This document shows, piece after piece, positions 54,801-64,000 of a DNA stretch of 64,000 nt. Numbering within the stretch: position 1 is the first letter of the stretch; every line of letters starts with the position of its first letter. Source of the stretch: Ornithodoros turicata (Eukaryota; Arthropoda; Arachnida; Ixodida; Argasidae); the NCBI RefSeq assembly GCF_037126465.1, contig NC_088206.1, positions 73,659,687-73,723,686 on the forward strand. Direction: 5' to 3'. A program made the translations under genes and the position numbers. The notes below the pieces were generated by a model. It was not told where the DNA came from and did no database searches. It was given only the letters and a program-made list of their open reading frames with translations.

Positions 54801-56820
54801 AGCGGTCGTTCCGTCGCAACCTCCAGACATTGGTGACGTCTGCAGCTTCAGCTTCGGCCATTGGCTCATGTTTCTCTAACTCCTTTCTAAACCCTTTTCT
54901 ATGACCTTGTAGCCTCCAGACATCATCTTCATTCAGCTGGACAACTTCATCGACCACCCTCATTCCTTCCAGAAACTCAACCTCGTCTTCCTCTTCTTCT
55001 ACTACCTCCTCCTGAACAGCGTCAGCGGCCTCTGGGGGCTGGCCAGGTGTGAACTCGAGCCATCCTTCTATGTCAATATTCGGTCGCTCGAAGAAGCTCT
55101 CGTAGCAGTCGTGATCTACGACTTCCTCGAGATCTTCCAGAAAGAGAACAGACTTTGTTGCCCTGTGGATTGCTGCTTGCCGTTCTTTCAGCAGTGCCTT
55201 GGTGTGTTCCAGCTGCCGCCTGACATCTCTCAAGTTGACATAAAGGTTTTGCGGTATGTCTCGTCGTTCCTGGTGGGTCCTTCGCAGCTCGGCCAGCTGG
55301 TAAGTCATTAGATGTTCATTTGTGCAACGACCACCAACTCTTACGATCTGCTGAGTAAACTGAAGAATGCTTTCTAGGAACTGGTCAAGTGCACGGTTGG
55401 TGTAGCAGACGACAAGTATCGGTGAAGAGTTGTACCACAGACACTTGTTGCGGAGCAATATGTCTACTATGGTAAGTCCGACAAACGTCTTTCCCGTTCC
55501 GGGAGGCCCTTGAATGATGCTGAACTCGCTCGTGAGAGCTGCGTGGATGGCCTGAAACTGGGATTCATCCACTGAGACGTTGTTTCTTGACGGCCATCTG
55601 TTCCTGTCACAGACCTTCGTCGTTTCGAAAGGCATTCCGTTTTTCATTATGGGTGACAAATCGTAGTTAGCAAGCTGGCTTAGGTACGGTGGAGGCCTGG
55701 TTTCTACGTTCACTTCCACAATGTACTTCTGTAGCGGTAACGTATCAGGTGTTAGTTGTTGCAAAGCCAGGAGGTTGTGCTTATATGCTTCAAAGTAGGA
55801 GGACGTCTCGATCATGACGAAGGGGATATCCTGTCCAACGTCGGCCACTTTTCTGAGGTCGGAGAACTGTACTGGAAGCTTTCCTTCCGACAGTAGCTGC
55901 ACATTTCTCTGGACCACTGTCGCAAACAGCATAGTTTGAAACCCATCCAAAGAGAAGGCAATGAGTGACCCGGTCAACAAGCGTTTTGACGTTTCCCAGT
56001 TGATGCGCTTCTCTGTCTTGAAGGTCACATAATGCACCAGGCCCGCGTCTGTACAGGAAAAGCCAGCAATCCTCGTGTCAGTGTACAACCTGACATCTTT
56101 TAATCTATCTGCAGGGCCACCTTCGAGCGAGAGATAATCCCTAATTCCTTCTCTCAGCGGCCGAATGAAATCCTCCCTCAGCAGCCTAAACTGTACGTCT
56201 AGATAATGCCAGACGTCGTCGTAACCACCGTTCAAGATGTTCGGTCGCAGGAATGGTTTCCTCTCCGTAAGGATGTCTTCGATGCCCGGTATAACCGGTA
56301 TTTCCCTGAAGTCGTTGGGCGCAGTCGACACAGTTGGAGCTCTGAAAACTGAAGGGACTTGTTTACACTCCATCAAGTCCTGGAGGCAGTCTGGTACAGT
56401 TAATCCTCTGGCTCGCAGCACATTCATGGCTGACTCGAGACAAGGCAGGAGCATGGTTATGTTACTGTGGACGTAATGCGGGGCAATGTCCCGAAGGACC
56501 TTGAGCAGCGTCACCACGTTGGTGAAGCCGAGCAAGGCTTCTCTGGGGTCGGCAGAGTATCCCTGAAGGGCTGAAATGTATTGCAGAAGCCGCAAGAGGA
56601 ACTGGTCATCGATCACAGTGTTGCTGAAGAGCTTCATCACCAGGGCCCTGTTTGGGCTTTGACTGGCCTTCAGCAAGGCTTGCAACACTAGGCCCATTAT
56701 GGGAGAATGTGAGACCTTCAGGAGTTCCTTGAAGCCGGGGTTGTCACCCAGGTCCAGGACGATCTCGGTGGGATCCTTTTCGATTATTTCTTCCAGTTTT
56801 CTCCGGCCCATCGGATGCAT
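51880..56820 (-). CDS. ZNFX1: NFX1-type zinc finger-containing protein 1 (ZNFX1) family helicase
   Basis: A single uninterrupted frame encodes 1646 residues. The N-terminal part starts like human ZNFX1 after its disordered leader and has the family's conserved KPFLRPNI, LLREDFIRPLREGI block. A superfamily-1 helicase follows: Walker A GPPGTGKT (about 437-444), motif II EEAA (about 746), GDHQQLRP (about 771) and ALSRAR (about 960). Roughly residues 1030-1310 are repeated Cys-rich NFX1 fingers (CGHxCxxPC types), then a RING-like patch with VKTCPMCKTPIRKNLRY. The C-terminus has the RZ-type finger, GHWYQCPNGHVY...CNECGAIIGG. In mammals ZNFX1 binds viral RNA at mitochondria and triggers interferon signalling; in nematodes it acts in heritable small-RNA silencing. 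The frame stays open for six more codons upstream to a CTACCACAG acceptor at 56838-56839, so a 5' exon may add an N-terminus or be untranslated. No frame damage is seen. ATTAAA at 51774-51779 may be its poly(A) signal. Confidence 0.95.
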   Translation of the reverse strand: MHPMGRRKLEEIIEKDPTEIVLDLGDNPGFKELLKVSHSPIMGLVLQALLKASQSPNRALVMKLFSNTVIDDQFLLRLLQYISALQGYSADPREALLGFTNVVTLLKVLRDIAPHYVHSNITMLLPCLESAMNVLRARGLTVPDCLQDLMECKQVPSVFRAPTVSTAPNDFREIPVIPGIEDILTERKPFLRPNILNGGYDDVWHYLDVQFRLLREDFIRPLREGIRDYLSLEGGPADRLKDVRLYTDTRIAGFSCTDAGLVHYVTFKTEKRINWETSKRLLTGSLIAFSLDGFQTMLFATVVQRNVQLLSEGKLPVQFSDLRKVADVGQDIPFVMIETSSYFEAYKHNLLALQQLTPDTLPLQKYIVEVNVETRPPPYLSQLANYDLSPIMKNGMPFETTKVCDRNRWPSRNNVSVDESQFQAIHAALTSEFSIIQGPPGTGKTFVGLTIVDILLRNKCLWYNSSPILVVCYTNRALDQFLESILQFTQQIVRVGGRCTNEHLMTYQLAELRRTHQERRDIPQNLYVNLRDVRRQLEHTKALLKERQAAIHRATKSVLFLEDLEEVVDHDCYESFFERPNIDIEGWLEFTPGQPPEAADAVQEEVVEEEEDEVEFLEGMRVVDEVVQLNEDDVWRLQGHRKGFRKELEKHEPMAEAEAADVTNVWRLRRNDRWRLYSRWVQDYVTRVKTGLQELQEEFCQKMSELKELRQVQDLIVLKSAHVVGMTTTGAAKFHSLVEQLRSRIVIVEEAAELLETHVVTSLSPATEQLILIGDHQQLRPSVGVYELAKHYKLDVSLFERMLMNGMQCSKLERQHRMRPDFVHLLVPHIYRTLDNDESVLKYEDVLGVSCNLFFLTHDRHESGADDSKSRSNQHEGEFLAKLCKYLILQGYAPSQITILTTYSGQVFLLRKIAKQEMIAGVRITAVDNFQGEENDIILLSFVRSNAEGNIGFLKAGNRVCVALSRAREGLFCVGNFEMMARSSKLWEGITLTLQAKAAIGNTLVLKCPRHPERLTPVSSAADFRKVPEGGCNLPCGARLICGHACSRICHAYDVEHKEMKCTKPCAKIICARNHTCRLKCYETCAPCRVPVVTQIPSCEHWADIPCSVSPSDWTCRKPCIKTLKCGHLCPEPCGSLCSTACNVKVTVRSKCGHDVSLPCKDAANYGKVLARCRAPCTSTLSCEHPCKGTCGSCFQNRFHKKCSQKCGRVLVCGHECKEPCAMNCPPCRLKCENECQHSRCRKKCGDICVPCSERCLWQCKHQRCEQLCCQPCLRPPCQKPCERILPLCKHPCVGFCGEPCPKLCRICNREELTSIFFGTEEEEDARFVQLEDCGHVLEESGLTSWMQQSSDAIQVKTCPMCKTPIRKNLRYANVVKQCLEGIEKVKRKALMPLTKEKGQELRHRLALVSPDLPKHRLAEQLESKDTLQANIENFVSFFEDLSAVHHQLSYVSLPPAYDSHLCERIANLHKTALAFVQTSFEATPQRFQDIAQEVYRLKLLAEVLKMVKTYSQNDKVTTCLTEALSLVTTIFRFERDQDVKELLQRAQKYAGDAVINVSDTEKREILGAMDLSRGHWYQCPNGHVYAITECGGAMQEGKCNECGAIIGGARHALRADNRVATAMDGAQHPAWSEMNNLGNFELLRL

Positions 56821-57456
56821 TTTCCTGGGTTCCCCATCTGTGGTAGAAAATCATTTGTGACGGCGGTCACAGACAAGACAACTATAGTCATTGCAGCTGT
56901 CATTTTATTCCGAGCTTCACCCTGTCCCGACCAGGTTATTCAAAGTGCTAGCTGACTCAGTAGTATGGAGGGCAAGCCCACATGAGCTACGGTTACCCTC
57001 AAGTTCAAACCACACTTCACAACTGCATTTTTTTTTAACCTGATACAGAAGCCCCTCTTATTGTTTAGGGCTTTTTCGTCTTTAGGATGATTTAGTAAAC
57101 AACTCAAGGTTGTACTCAGTTTGAATGCAGTTTTTATATTTACCCTAGATAGCATTCTTCGGATTGGTTCCTAAACACCTTTTATATGTGGTAGCGTTGC
57201 ATAAAGTTGCCATTCTGGTGTGTCTGTACTACTTTGCAGCCTTTGTTCTAGCCTGCTGTAAACATCATTTATTTTCGGGTATTTCATTTGTGATAATGAA
57301 ACATGTATGGGTTTCTAAATGTTACAATATGAACCGTTTCAAACTTGTTGTAGTTGCCAATGCTGTTTTCATATTTTAATAAAGCAACTTAACGTGTCAG
57401 AGTCCAAGTGCAGCAACAGGTGGCTCGAACGATTTAAGAACCCAACGTTGCGTCAT

Positions 57457-57871
57457 TAGGGTTGCCACCAGGCCGGTATTATACCGGCACGGCCGGTTAT
57501 TTGCGCGCTCTGCCGGTTGCCAGTAGGAAGGTGATACCGGCAGCCTTTTGCCGGTATTTGTGGCTCAAGACCTTTCATAGGGGCTTTTACGGAGTTTCCC
57601 CTTCAACATTCCACTACAGCTTGAATAAATCTGGAGCCCAGACCCAACTCCACAGTCACCAGTCGTTTTCTTAGTTATTGATTATTATTATTTTCATTGT
57701 TATTCATTACATCTTGTGTTCGGAAGGGACAAGAGCAGTGGTTGTGCAAAGCTGTTGGTAGTTGTGTCGAGCCAGCTAGAACGTCCCTCACCCACTTTCC
57801 CTTTCCCACGGGCCTTTCCTCCTTTCCATCTATTCCAGCGGTATTTTTCACTCTGAAAGGTGGCAACCCTA
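57457..57871. mobile_element. Non-autonomous hAT element (MITE), 415 bp
   Basis: The terminal inverted repeats are TAGGGTTGCCACC and GGTGGCAACCCTA (13 bp, perfect). They are flanked by an identical 8-bp target-site duplication, TGCGTCAT, at 57449-57456 and 57872-57879. An 8-bp duplication with TAGGG/CAGGG-type ends is diagnostic of the hAT superfamily. The left part has a GCCGGTATTATACCGGC hairpin. No transposase is encoded. Confidence 0.9.
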
Positions 57872-58199
57872 TGCGTCATCCGTACGTCGTGTGGCGACCA
57901 ACAAAGCCCAAAGGCAAACGCAGCTCTCTCACTACTTTCCAATTTACATCAAATTCTTTCCTGGTCCCGTTTACTCCACGGTTTACGCCATCAGCGGTGC
58001 TCAGAAGAACAACTGACCTCTACGTCGGCCATCGTGCCACTGCGGAGCACCGCGTCCCCTTCCTCTTCTGCCTCGGTGGTCACCCCACATCACCTTCTGC
58101 CTGGAAATATTTAAGTGGCCCACACTCCACTGAATTCCGTCGGCAACGTACAAATTGTGTCGTTTATTATGCTGGTTAGAGAACACACAAGTAGATTTA

Positions 58200-58690
58200 G
58201 ATTGACGGCAAACACCCAGATCGACAGGTCCTTCGCAACGAAAGTGACTTCTACTGAAGGAAGTTTTACGGCTTCCGTCGTTATCAGCGTGGTCAATGAA
58301 AGTGGACCTGAAATCTCCCGACTGTGGCATCCTCTGTGTGCTCAAAAACTGGAAGACAATCGCGCCAGCAACAGAAAAATACTCTCAAGGTGGCCTGGGG
58401 TGGAGATGTTACCTCTGTGTGAGACATCGTCGGGTCTGTTCGATGCTTCAACATCTAAACGGGAAGGGGTAAAAGTACACCTTTTGTGCATGGTACAGAC
58501 TGACACATGTTTCTGCCTTGAATCTCTCACAGTTTTTGAGCACACAGAGCTCAAGTGGACGTATCCTTCTTGCCAGAGTAGGGAGATTGTCGACTCCACT
58601 TTCATCGATATACAATGAAGGCAAAAGATCCGTAAACCTTCCTTTTGTGGATGTCACTTTCATAGCAAAGGACATGTTGGTCTAGGTGCT
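58200..58690. repeat. Diverged inverted duplication
   Basis: The left arm has GTCCTTCGCAACGAAAGTGA, AAGTTTTACGG and CTCTGTGTGCTCAAAAACTG. The reverse complement of the right arm has GTCCTTTGCTATGAAAGTGA, AGGTTTACGG and CTCTGTGTGCTCAAAAACTG. The arms are about 170 bp around an unrelated centre and match at roughly 70-75 percent by eye. Confidence 0.65.
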
Positions 58691-61600
58691 GCCCCGAGTT
58701 CTCTTCAACAAATGTGTTGCTACTGAACGTCGTCCCTTGTCTATCCGTGTCTACTCGTGCGTTCCCTCATCACGAAGATATACCGATGCGTTTGAATAAA
58801 GTAGTAGCGGGGACGCAAAATCGGTGCTTTTCTTTTCTCAGTTACTTCTTGCGTAAAATAAAAGTAAGGATTATTCTGCACTGCATATATCATCTACCAT
58901 GTTTTATAAAGATTTGGAACTTGTTCTTCTGTTATGTTGCGAGGTACTTTTTTATATCGTGTGTATGCAGTGGCCTAGAGAAGTTGAGCCTTTCGAATAC
59001 ACGATACGGAGCAGATACACACCCACTTTGTACAAATGTGGCCTCTACAAACCAGGTTAGTTATACCAAACGAGTGAGCGAAGGAAGTACTCATTTATTT
59101 TGTCACGAGGGCCCTACGCAGCAACTTTAGCTGACTACTAGAGCTTTACTTTCACACATTTCTGTCGATGGCAGCCACCGGGAAAAAGCTTTCTTTTTTT
59201 TCTTTTTGACAGCTTGAAAAGCCTGGGTGTAATACTGTATAAAGCAACAATTAAAGGAGCGTGGAAGGCACTTGGAGCATATATCTTTTTACTGCGTAAT
59301 GTGAGCATACTACCTTAAGGAATATTCCATTCGAGTGCGAATTTACTGAGAAAATTGCGTCGCGAGGAAGAGCGCAGCAGTAACAACCTTGCCCAGTGGC
59401 TCCTAGAATATCTCGTGACGCCAAGTGGCGAAGCGTTTTTCGTTGGCAAACTGGGAATCACCTGTTGCCACCTGGAATGCCAATACAGTCGGAACACGGG
59501 AAAGAAAGAAATCGCTCGCCTCAGCATTGGAGAGGTACAACATCGCAGACTGGCAGCTGAGGGGGACCCGCTCGAAGATCGAAAGCTCTCTCGCTTCCCC
59601 GCTACACCCAGAGTTGTTGTGCGAATGTGTGTCCCGGTAGGATGCGTAATCGGATTACTTTCTAGTGCTTCCGACATATTTGTTCTCGAGTCTTTCCATA
59701 CTCCTTTAAGCGGTCGTCCGGTGTGGGTAGGGACGATTTTCGACATTGTGGGAGAAACTTTACTACTATTGCTCACAGTAACTGCACCTGTACCTCAGTT
59801 ACTTTTTTCGTGCAGTAACCGAAAGAAGCACATAAATGGTTTGGCCCTCTCAGAAGTGGCAGCTCCCATCGTCTATGCAGAGACCGGTTCACAAACAAGG
59901 TTCAGTTTTCATCTAATGTCCACTATGCCTGCCATATACTGTCCATCACTGAGGATTCACAGTGCATTTTGTGTTTGTAATTAAGAGACATTGTGGTTCT
60001 TTTGCGAAAGATTAATATGGTGCATCCTCGCTATACCTCCCACTACAAATAGCCACATTCCATCCACGCATCCCCAGCGTATAACATCTGTTCCAAGCAG
60101 TGTGACTACACATAGTCATCAACTTTGCAAAGAAAGGGATAGCTTACCTTTTATGATTCTCCATTGTGTTACCTGCCTGTAAAAGTATATGCAAAAGGCC
60201 TCAGCTTACGCCAGGAATCAAGAAACGACATCGAAAGCGTCAGTCGTGGGTTACCCGGTTTTTCTGAAAAAAAAAAAAAAAAAAATTTGCATTTGTGTGT
60301 TCCAGTAATTGAGAGCTCAGCAAAGAAAGTCACGTCCTGATGACCGACTGAAAGCAGTTTCCTTTTCTATAGAGACTGCCTCACGAACTCTACTCGAAGC
60401 GAGTGCCTTTCGAGGCCTTCGGCCAATTCCTGGGTCTACGTGGAAGCTGCCAGAATCTAGGGTTTCTCTTTCACCTTTTCTGCGCATGATGCTTCGCTCA
60501 GTTCCTCCTCAAAGTTGACAACAGAGCACAGATGGCATACAAATAATCTTCTTGAGTGAGGCTAGTTGGTGCAACAACCAGACTGCCAGGATATGCTCAC
60601 ATCACCTTGTGACCATCATTGCATGAAGTCCTGCTGCCACTGATTTCTCTTCTCCACAGATAAACCTCTAGGGTTTCAGTGGGTGGGCTATGTACAGGCG
60701 TACATGTTTATGGGGATTGGTAAGACCAGCTGGACAAATTCACGGAAATATATTTGTTCCGCAAGGAAAAAAAAAGGGGGGCTGCAAAAAAAAAAAGAAG
60801 AAGGAAAACAGCTGGGGTGTACACACCGGGCCTGGGTGGAGTATGCGGAAAGTCCTACCTGCCGCATAACCGTGACCGTTTTTCCTACGGGTCTCGAATA
60901 ACTCAGTTGTACAAAATAAATGGTGGAAAACTCTGAATTATCGGGAAACAAAAACTCCGAACACCTTCCGAGTATATGCAAACAAATGAACTCTGAACAC
61001 CTGGAACCTCCTACCGATCTGTACGTGATATATTTGGCCTTACGACTCACGCAGTCCGATGATGAAATGATGACACTTCATTCAGTTACACATTTGCGAG
61101 GTCCTAACATTCAAGTCGAAAGTGTCACGAACTGAAAAGTACAGTTTGTCATTGTCACCCGATGAGGACACGGGAACATTTAGAAAAGGCGCACTAAGAT
61201 GATAAAACGAAACTATGCGACAAGCTCAAGTTTGTCAGTGGCGCGTGTAGCATGTTACCTTTCATCGCGAATGTTTCTCCTTAGGTCCAAAAACGAAGGT
61301 GCAAATCACAACGGTTTCTATATAGAAAGAAAAGGCTCATACCGTTTGCTTCCGTTGATAAGTCAAGTATCAAGTACCGAAGCACCGGTCCGGCGGCCCG
61401 CCCGACTGAAGAGGTTTGCAGACATGTGACTGACCATGTGACGACGTGACACGTGACCACAAAAGGAGAAAGGGGAAAGCGGGGAGGCATACACACGCAA
61501 TGTAAAATCCCTAGCAGACGACGTTCGTCATGTCTTCGGCGTTCTGTCATATATACTTGTAGACAACAACGAAAGATCGCTTTAAAAATAAGAGGAAATC

Positions 61601-63236
61601 GTCTTGGTTGCTTTCTATTGCGCTGCCCAGTCAATGATGTTGACAGCGTCATGCAATGACCAGATAAAGTAGCCCCACATTTTCGCACAGAGCGGCCACG
61701 ACGGTGCATTGTACAAGTCGAGAACAAAAATCGTGGTAACAAACCCTGCGCAATAAAATCGTTAGTAACGCGAACTTCGCTCCGTGTATTTACAATGAGA
61801 CGTGGCAGTGTACCACAGCTGCATCGCCATACCGCTGCGTGTGCCACACAAATCGACGCCTACGCCTAGCGGCAGCTAAACGCAACTGTGTCGTGACCGC
61901 ATATTGACTTCTACACAGGAAAATCGGGATGCACGATGCACGGAGAGCAACGTTTGCATGGATAACATTTTTAGGGTGTAGTTCCGTTGACGGGCTTGTG
62001 GCAAAAATTAGCCGGCGTGTTTAAAAGCGGAATAATGTGCTGAAGTGAAAGTAGACTATATACCGAATATATATATAAAAAAAAAACAAGAATTACAAAA
62101 ATTTGTGGTCTAAAAGTTTTTTTATATGCATTTGCTCAGCCTAACGGATTCGAAACTTGCCATCTTGCGAAAGGTAGGGTCGTTGAAATGGGCTAAATCA
62201 CCTCACTTTAGTGAGGCTAGTCCAGGTTCTACAGATTGGATGGGGCGGGAGGGGGGGTCTTGGGGTCGCCCCCCCCCCCCCCCCCGACCCCCTCAGACAC
62301 ACGGAAACGACTTCTGAGAGAGGCTTTGGGCGATCCGCAATGTGGGAAACTGTGTCAGTGTTGCTTCTGCATCTATATTCATCCGGCTTACTGACGCCTT
62401 TTGCAACTCGTGCGTTCGCTTGACCTTCTGCGTAGTACGTATATAACCTTCCTTGTTATTTGAAGACTCGTCCCTCTGTATGCCCAGACTCAGGCTTTTA
62501 CATAATGGGGAAACAAACCCACGAGCGTCAAATTTTGTGCTGACAAATTTCCCCAATTTCAGGATACTATATAGTAGAGGACCACCGTAGACCAAGAATT
62601 AGTTTCGTTTTCAGGCACATTAGGACAGAAAAAAATCGAACTAAAAAGGAACGTAGTACGTAGCGATAGCGAACGAGCGCCGTTCAGCCCTTACGGACGA
62701 AAAAGGGAAAGCTTCCGGGAGCTCCCGGCGCATACACTTGACGTGGGCAACGTATCCCCGTGTTTCAGGTGCAGACCAACCGGGCTGTCCTTCAGTTCCG
62801 CTGCGTTTGCTCAAATGGCTCTGCTGTCACGGCTGCCGTAAGCGCACCTGCCGTGGTCTGTACACGACAACATCTTATAAGACCGTATAAGTCCATGTTA
62901 GTGTTTTTCAGAAACCGACAAGACTACGGCGGTGTACCAAATTTCATCGTTATTAGACACGCGTACAATTTTTAAAGCTCTTTCCAAATGCGTCCAAAGA
63001 CCTTGCGACTACATCTCGAAGGCATAAAGCATAGTTGCACAAAGAAAAGAACAGCCGCTATTGTTCATCTGTTTATGTTCATTTTTGCATACAGTAATGA
63101 TATGTACATTTGATGAAATGGCAGTATCTTAAAAACGAAAGCGGCAGCACACACGCACGAAATATTTTCCCTCGAAACACAGCCGCAAAATGAATTCATA
63201 ACATGCTTCTATACAGAGAGTTTTTGCACAAACGGT

Positions 63237-64000
63237 TTAAGGATCCACTCGCTGTTGAGCCACGTTGGGATCAAAGTGCTCCGGCAGCACTCCTTGTCTG
63301 TTCAATCGCCTTAATTCCATGTGCTCGGCAAAGCGTTCACTGTCCAACAAACAGGTGACATACTGCAACACTAGCACGGGAACTGATCCATCTTCCACGT
63401 GACGCATGACGACGTCAGAGATGCACCGAAACACGCAGAATGGCAAGAGAAGCTCTTCCTGGTGTCCACAGTAGCTCCACCTGGTTGTATCCCTGCGCAC
63501 TTTACTAGGGACCCCACGAAGCTCGAGTATCAAAGGCCACGGGGAATTGGCGAACCTTAGCGGCACCTCCATCGTCGACGAGGTCGATAGGAACTGGCCG
63601 AATATGATGCAGTCCCCGAGAAATTTGTACACGTCCACGTTGGATATGCCACGGTAGAGCGTTCCAGGACCGCCAGAATCTTGAGAAAGATAGAGGACGG
63701 CTTCAAGAAGCAGCCACCAGAAGGACTTGTATCCAAAGTCTGCCCACGTGCCATCATCCCGCGCCGTTAGCGAGCGGCAGTCGGAGTTGAAAGCCCGACA
63801 GACATTGGGAAGGCGCAATGCGTAGGCACGCAGTACGGCCCCATAGTGGAACGGGGATTCTTGGCGCGCTACGGTCACGTCCCAGCTGTGCTTCCACGCT
63901 GCTTCGTACCTCGTTTTCATTTCAGAACGGAAGTTGTCGCGGACATAAGCCACCGACATATTCGTGCCATCTTCCACAAAACGTTCCACCCTGTCTCTGA
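63237..64000 (-). CDS. Mono-ADP-ribosyltransferase (ART) domain protein, partial
   Basis: The frame is open from the right window edge to a stop at 63237-63239, giving at least 250 residues; the N-terminus is not in the window, so a signal peptide cannot be judged. Numbered from the GTG at 63989, the R-S-E triad of arginine-type mono-ADP-ribosyltransferases is visible: Arg 113 in LYRG, the STS motif at 135-137 in FLSTSS, and a QEE triplet at 177-179 in HQEELLLP with Glu 179 at the catalytic position. The helical region before it (FHYGAVLRAYAL, FGYKSFWWLLLEAVLYL) matches the family's YT and FK-LHFLL blocks. Such enzymes move ADP-ribose from NAD to a protein side chain. The family's arginine-specific members usually have ExE; here the first Glu is Gln, so the target may differ. 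No intron is visible. Whether it acts inside or outside the cell is unknown. Confidence 0.8.
   Translation of the reverse strand, partial: RDRVERFVEDGTNMSVAYVRDNFRSEMKTRYEAAWKHSWDVTVARQESPFHYGAVLRAYALRLPNVCRAFNSDCRSLTARDDGTWADFGYKSFWWLLLEAVLYLSQDSGGPGTLYRGISNVDVYKFLGDCIIFGQFLSTSSTMEVPLRFANSPWPLILELRGVPSKVRRDTTRWSYCGHQEELLLPFCVFRCISDVVMRHVEDGSVPVLVLQYVTCLLDSERFAEHMELRRLNRQGVLPEHFDPNVAQQRVDP

Larger units (their letters stand above)
56838..63236. other. Intergenic stretch between ZNFX1 and the ADP-ribosyltransferase gene
   Basis: About 6.4 kb that includes the hAT element and the inverted duplication. The remaining open frames (for example 59355-59984 plus, 59315-59776 minus, 61281-61847 minus) show no family resemblance and no clear splice context. 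Any ZNFX1 5' exon would be expected here but was not found. Confidence 0.45.

Noticed and set aside
59315..59984. 209-codon plus-strand and 153-codon minus-strand frames with a hydrophobic stretch
   Set aside because: I recognise no domain and see no splice or poly(A) context; overlapping open frames on both strands suggest chance.
61281..61847. 188-codon minus-strand frame
   Set aside because: The Arg/Cys-rich composition has no motif I can name, and it is probably random.

Overview
The window looks like nuclear DNA of an arthropod, most likely a chelicerate and probably a tick. The evidence is spliced genes with short exons and canonical GT-AG (a few GC-AG) introns, animal-only gene families, and abundant small transposon relics, including tRNA-derived SINEs of a type I associate with tick genomes. 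The species cannot be fixed from the sequence alone. All six protein-coding genes I can support lie on the minus strand.

From left to right: (1) the 5' part of a gene resembling peroxisomal biogenesis factor PEX6 (2960-4241, with its AAA+ part off the left edge); (2) a reticulon (Rtnl1-like) gene, 6333-15994, with a complete C-terminal reticulon homology domain over six exons and a long acidic/Ser-rich N-terminal exon; (3) a complete novel-type protein kinase C of the epsilon class (Drosophila Pkc98E type), 21141-41139, for which I could join 15 coding exons in frame to a 743-residue protein; (4) a securin-like gene, 43376-50265, nine exons and 290 residues, with a tandem duplication of the two exons that carry the securin core; (5) a ZNFX1-type helicase/zinc-finger gene, 51880-56820, whose 1646 codons are uninterrupted; (6) an R-S-E class mono-ADP-ribosyltransferase domain at the right edge, 63237-64000, cut by the window end.

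The genes do not form a pathway. PEX6 is peroxisomal, reticulon shapes ER tubules, PKC epsilon is a lipid-activated kinase, securin inhibits separase before anaphase, and ZNFX1 is an antiviral/small-RNA helicase in other animals. The one suggestive neighbourhood is ZNFX1 with the ADP-ribosyltransferase, since both families are linked to immune or stress responses elsewhere.

Introns and intergenic DNA hold several small-transposon families. They include a MITE family with GGGACNGTCGCATCCG-like ends in at least four copies, several fold-back elements, a 415-bp non-autonomous hAT element with a clean 8-bp target duplication, tRNA-derived SINEs, and degenerate minisatellites. The most unusual observations are the duplicated securin core, the intronless ZNFX1 among intron-rich genes, the ADP-ribosyltransferase domain, two GC-AG introns in the PKC gene, a possible 36-nt cassette microexon in reticulon, a perfect 55-bp palindrome built from a tRNA-like repeat, and MITE ends repeatedly lying within about 60 bp of splice sites.
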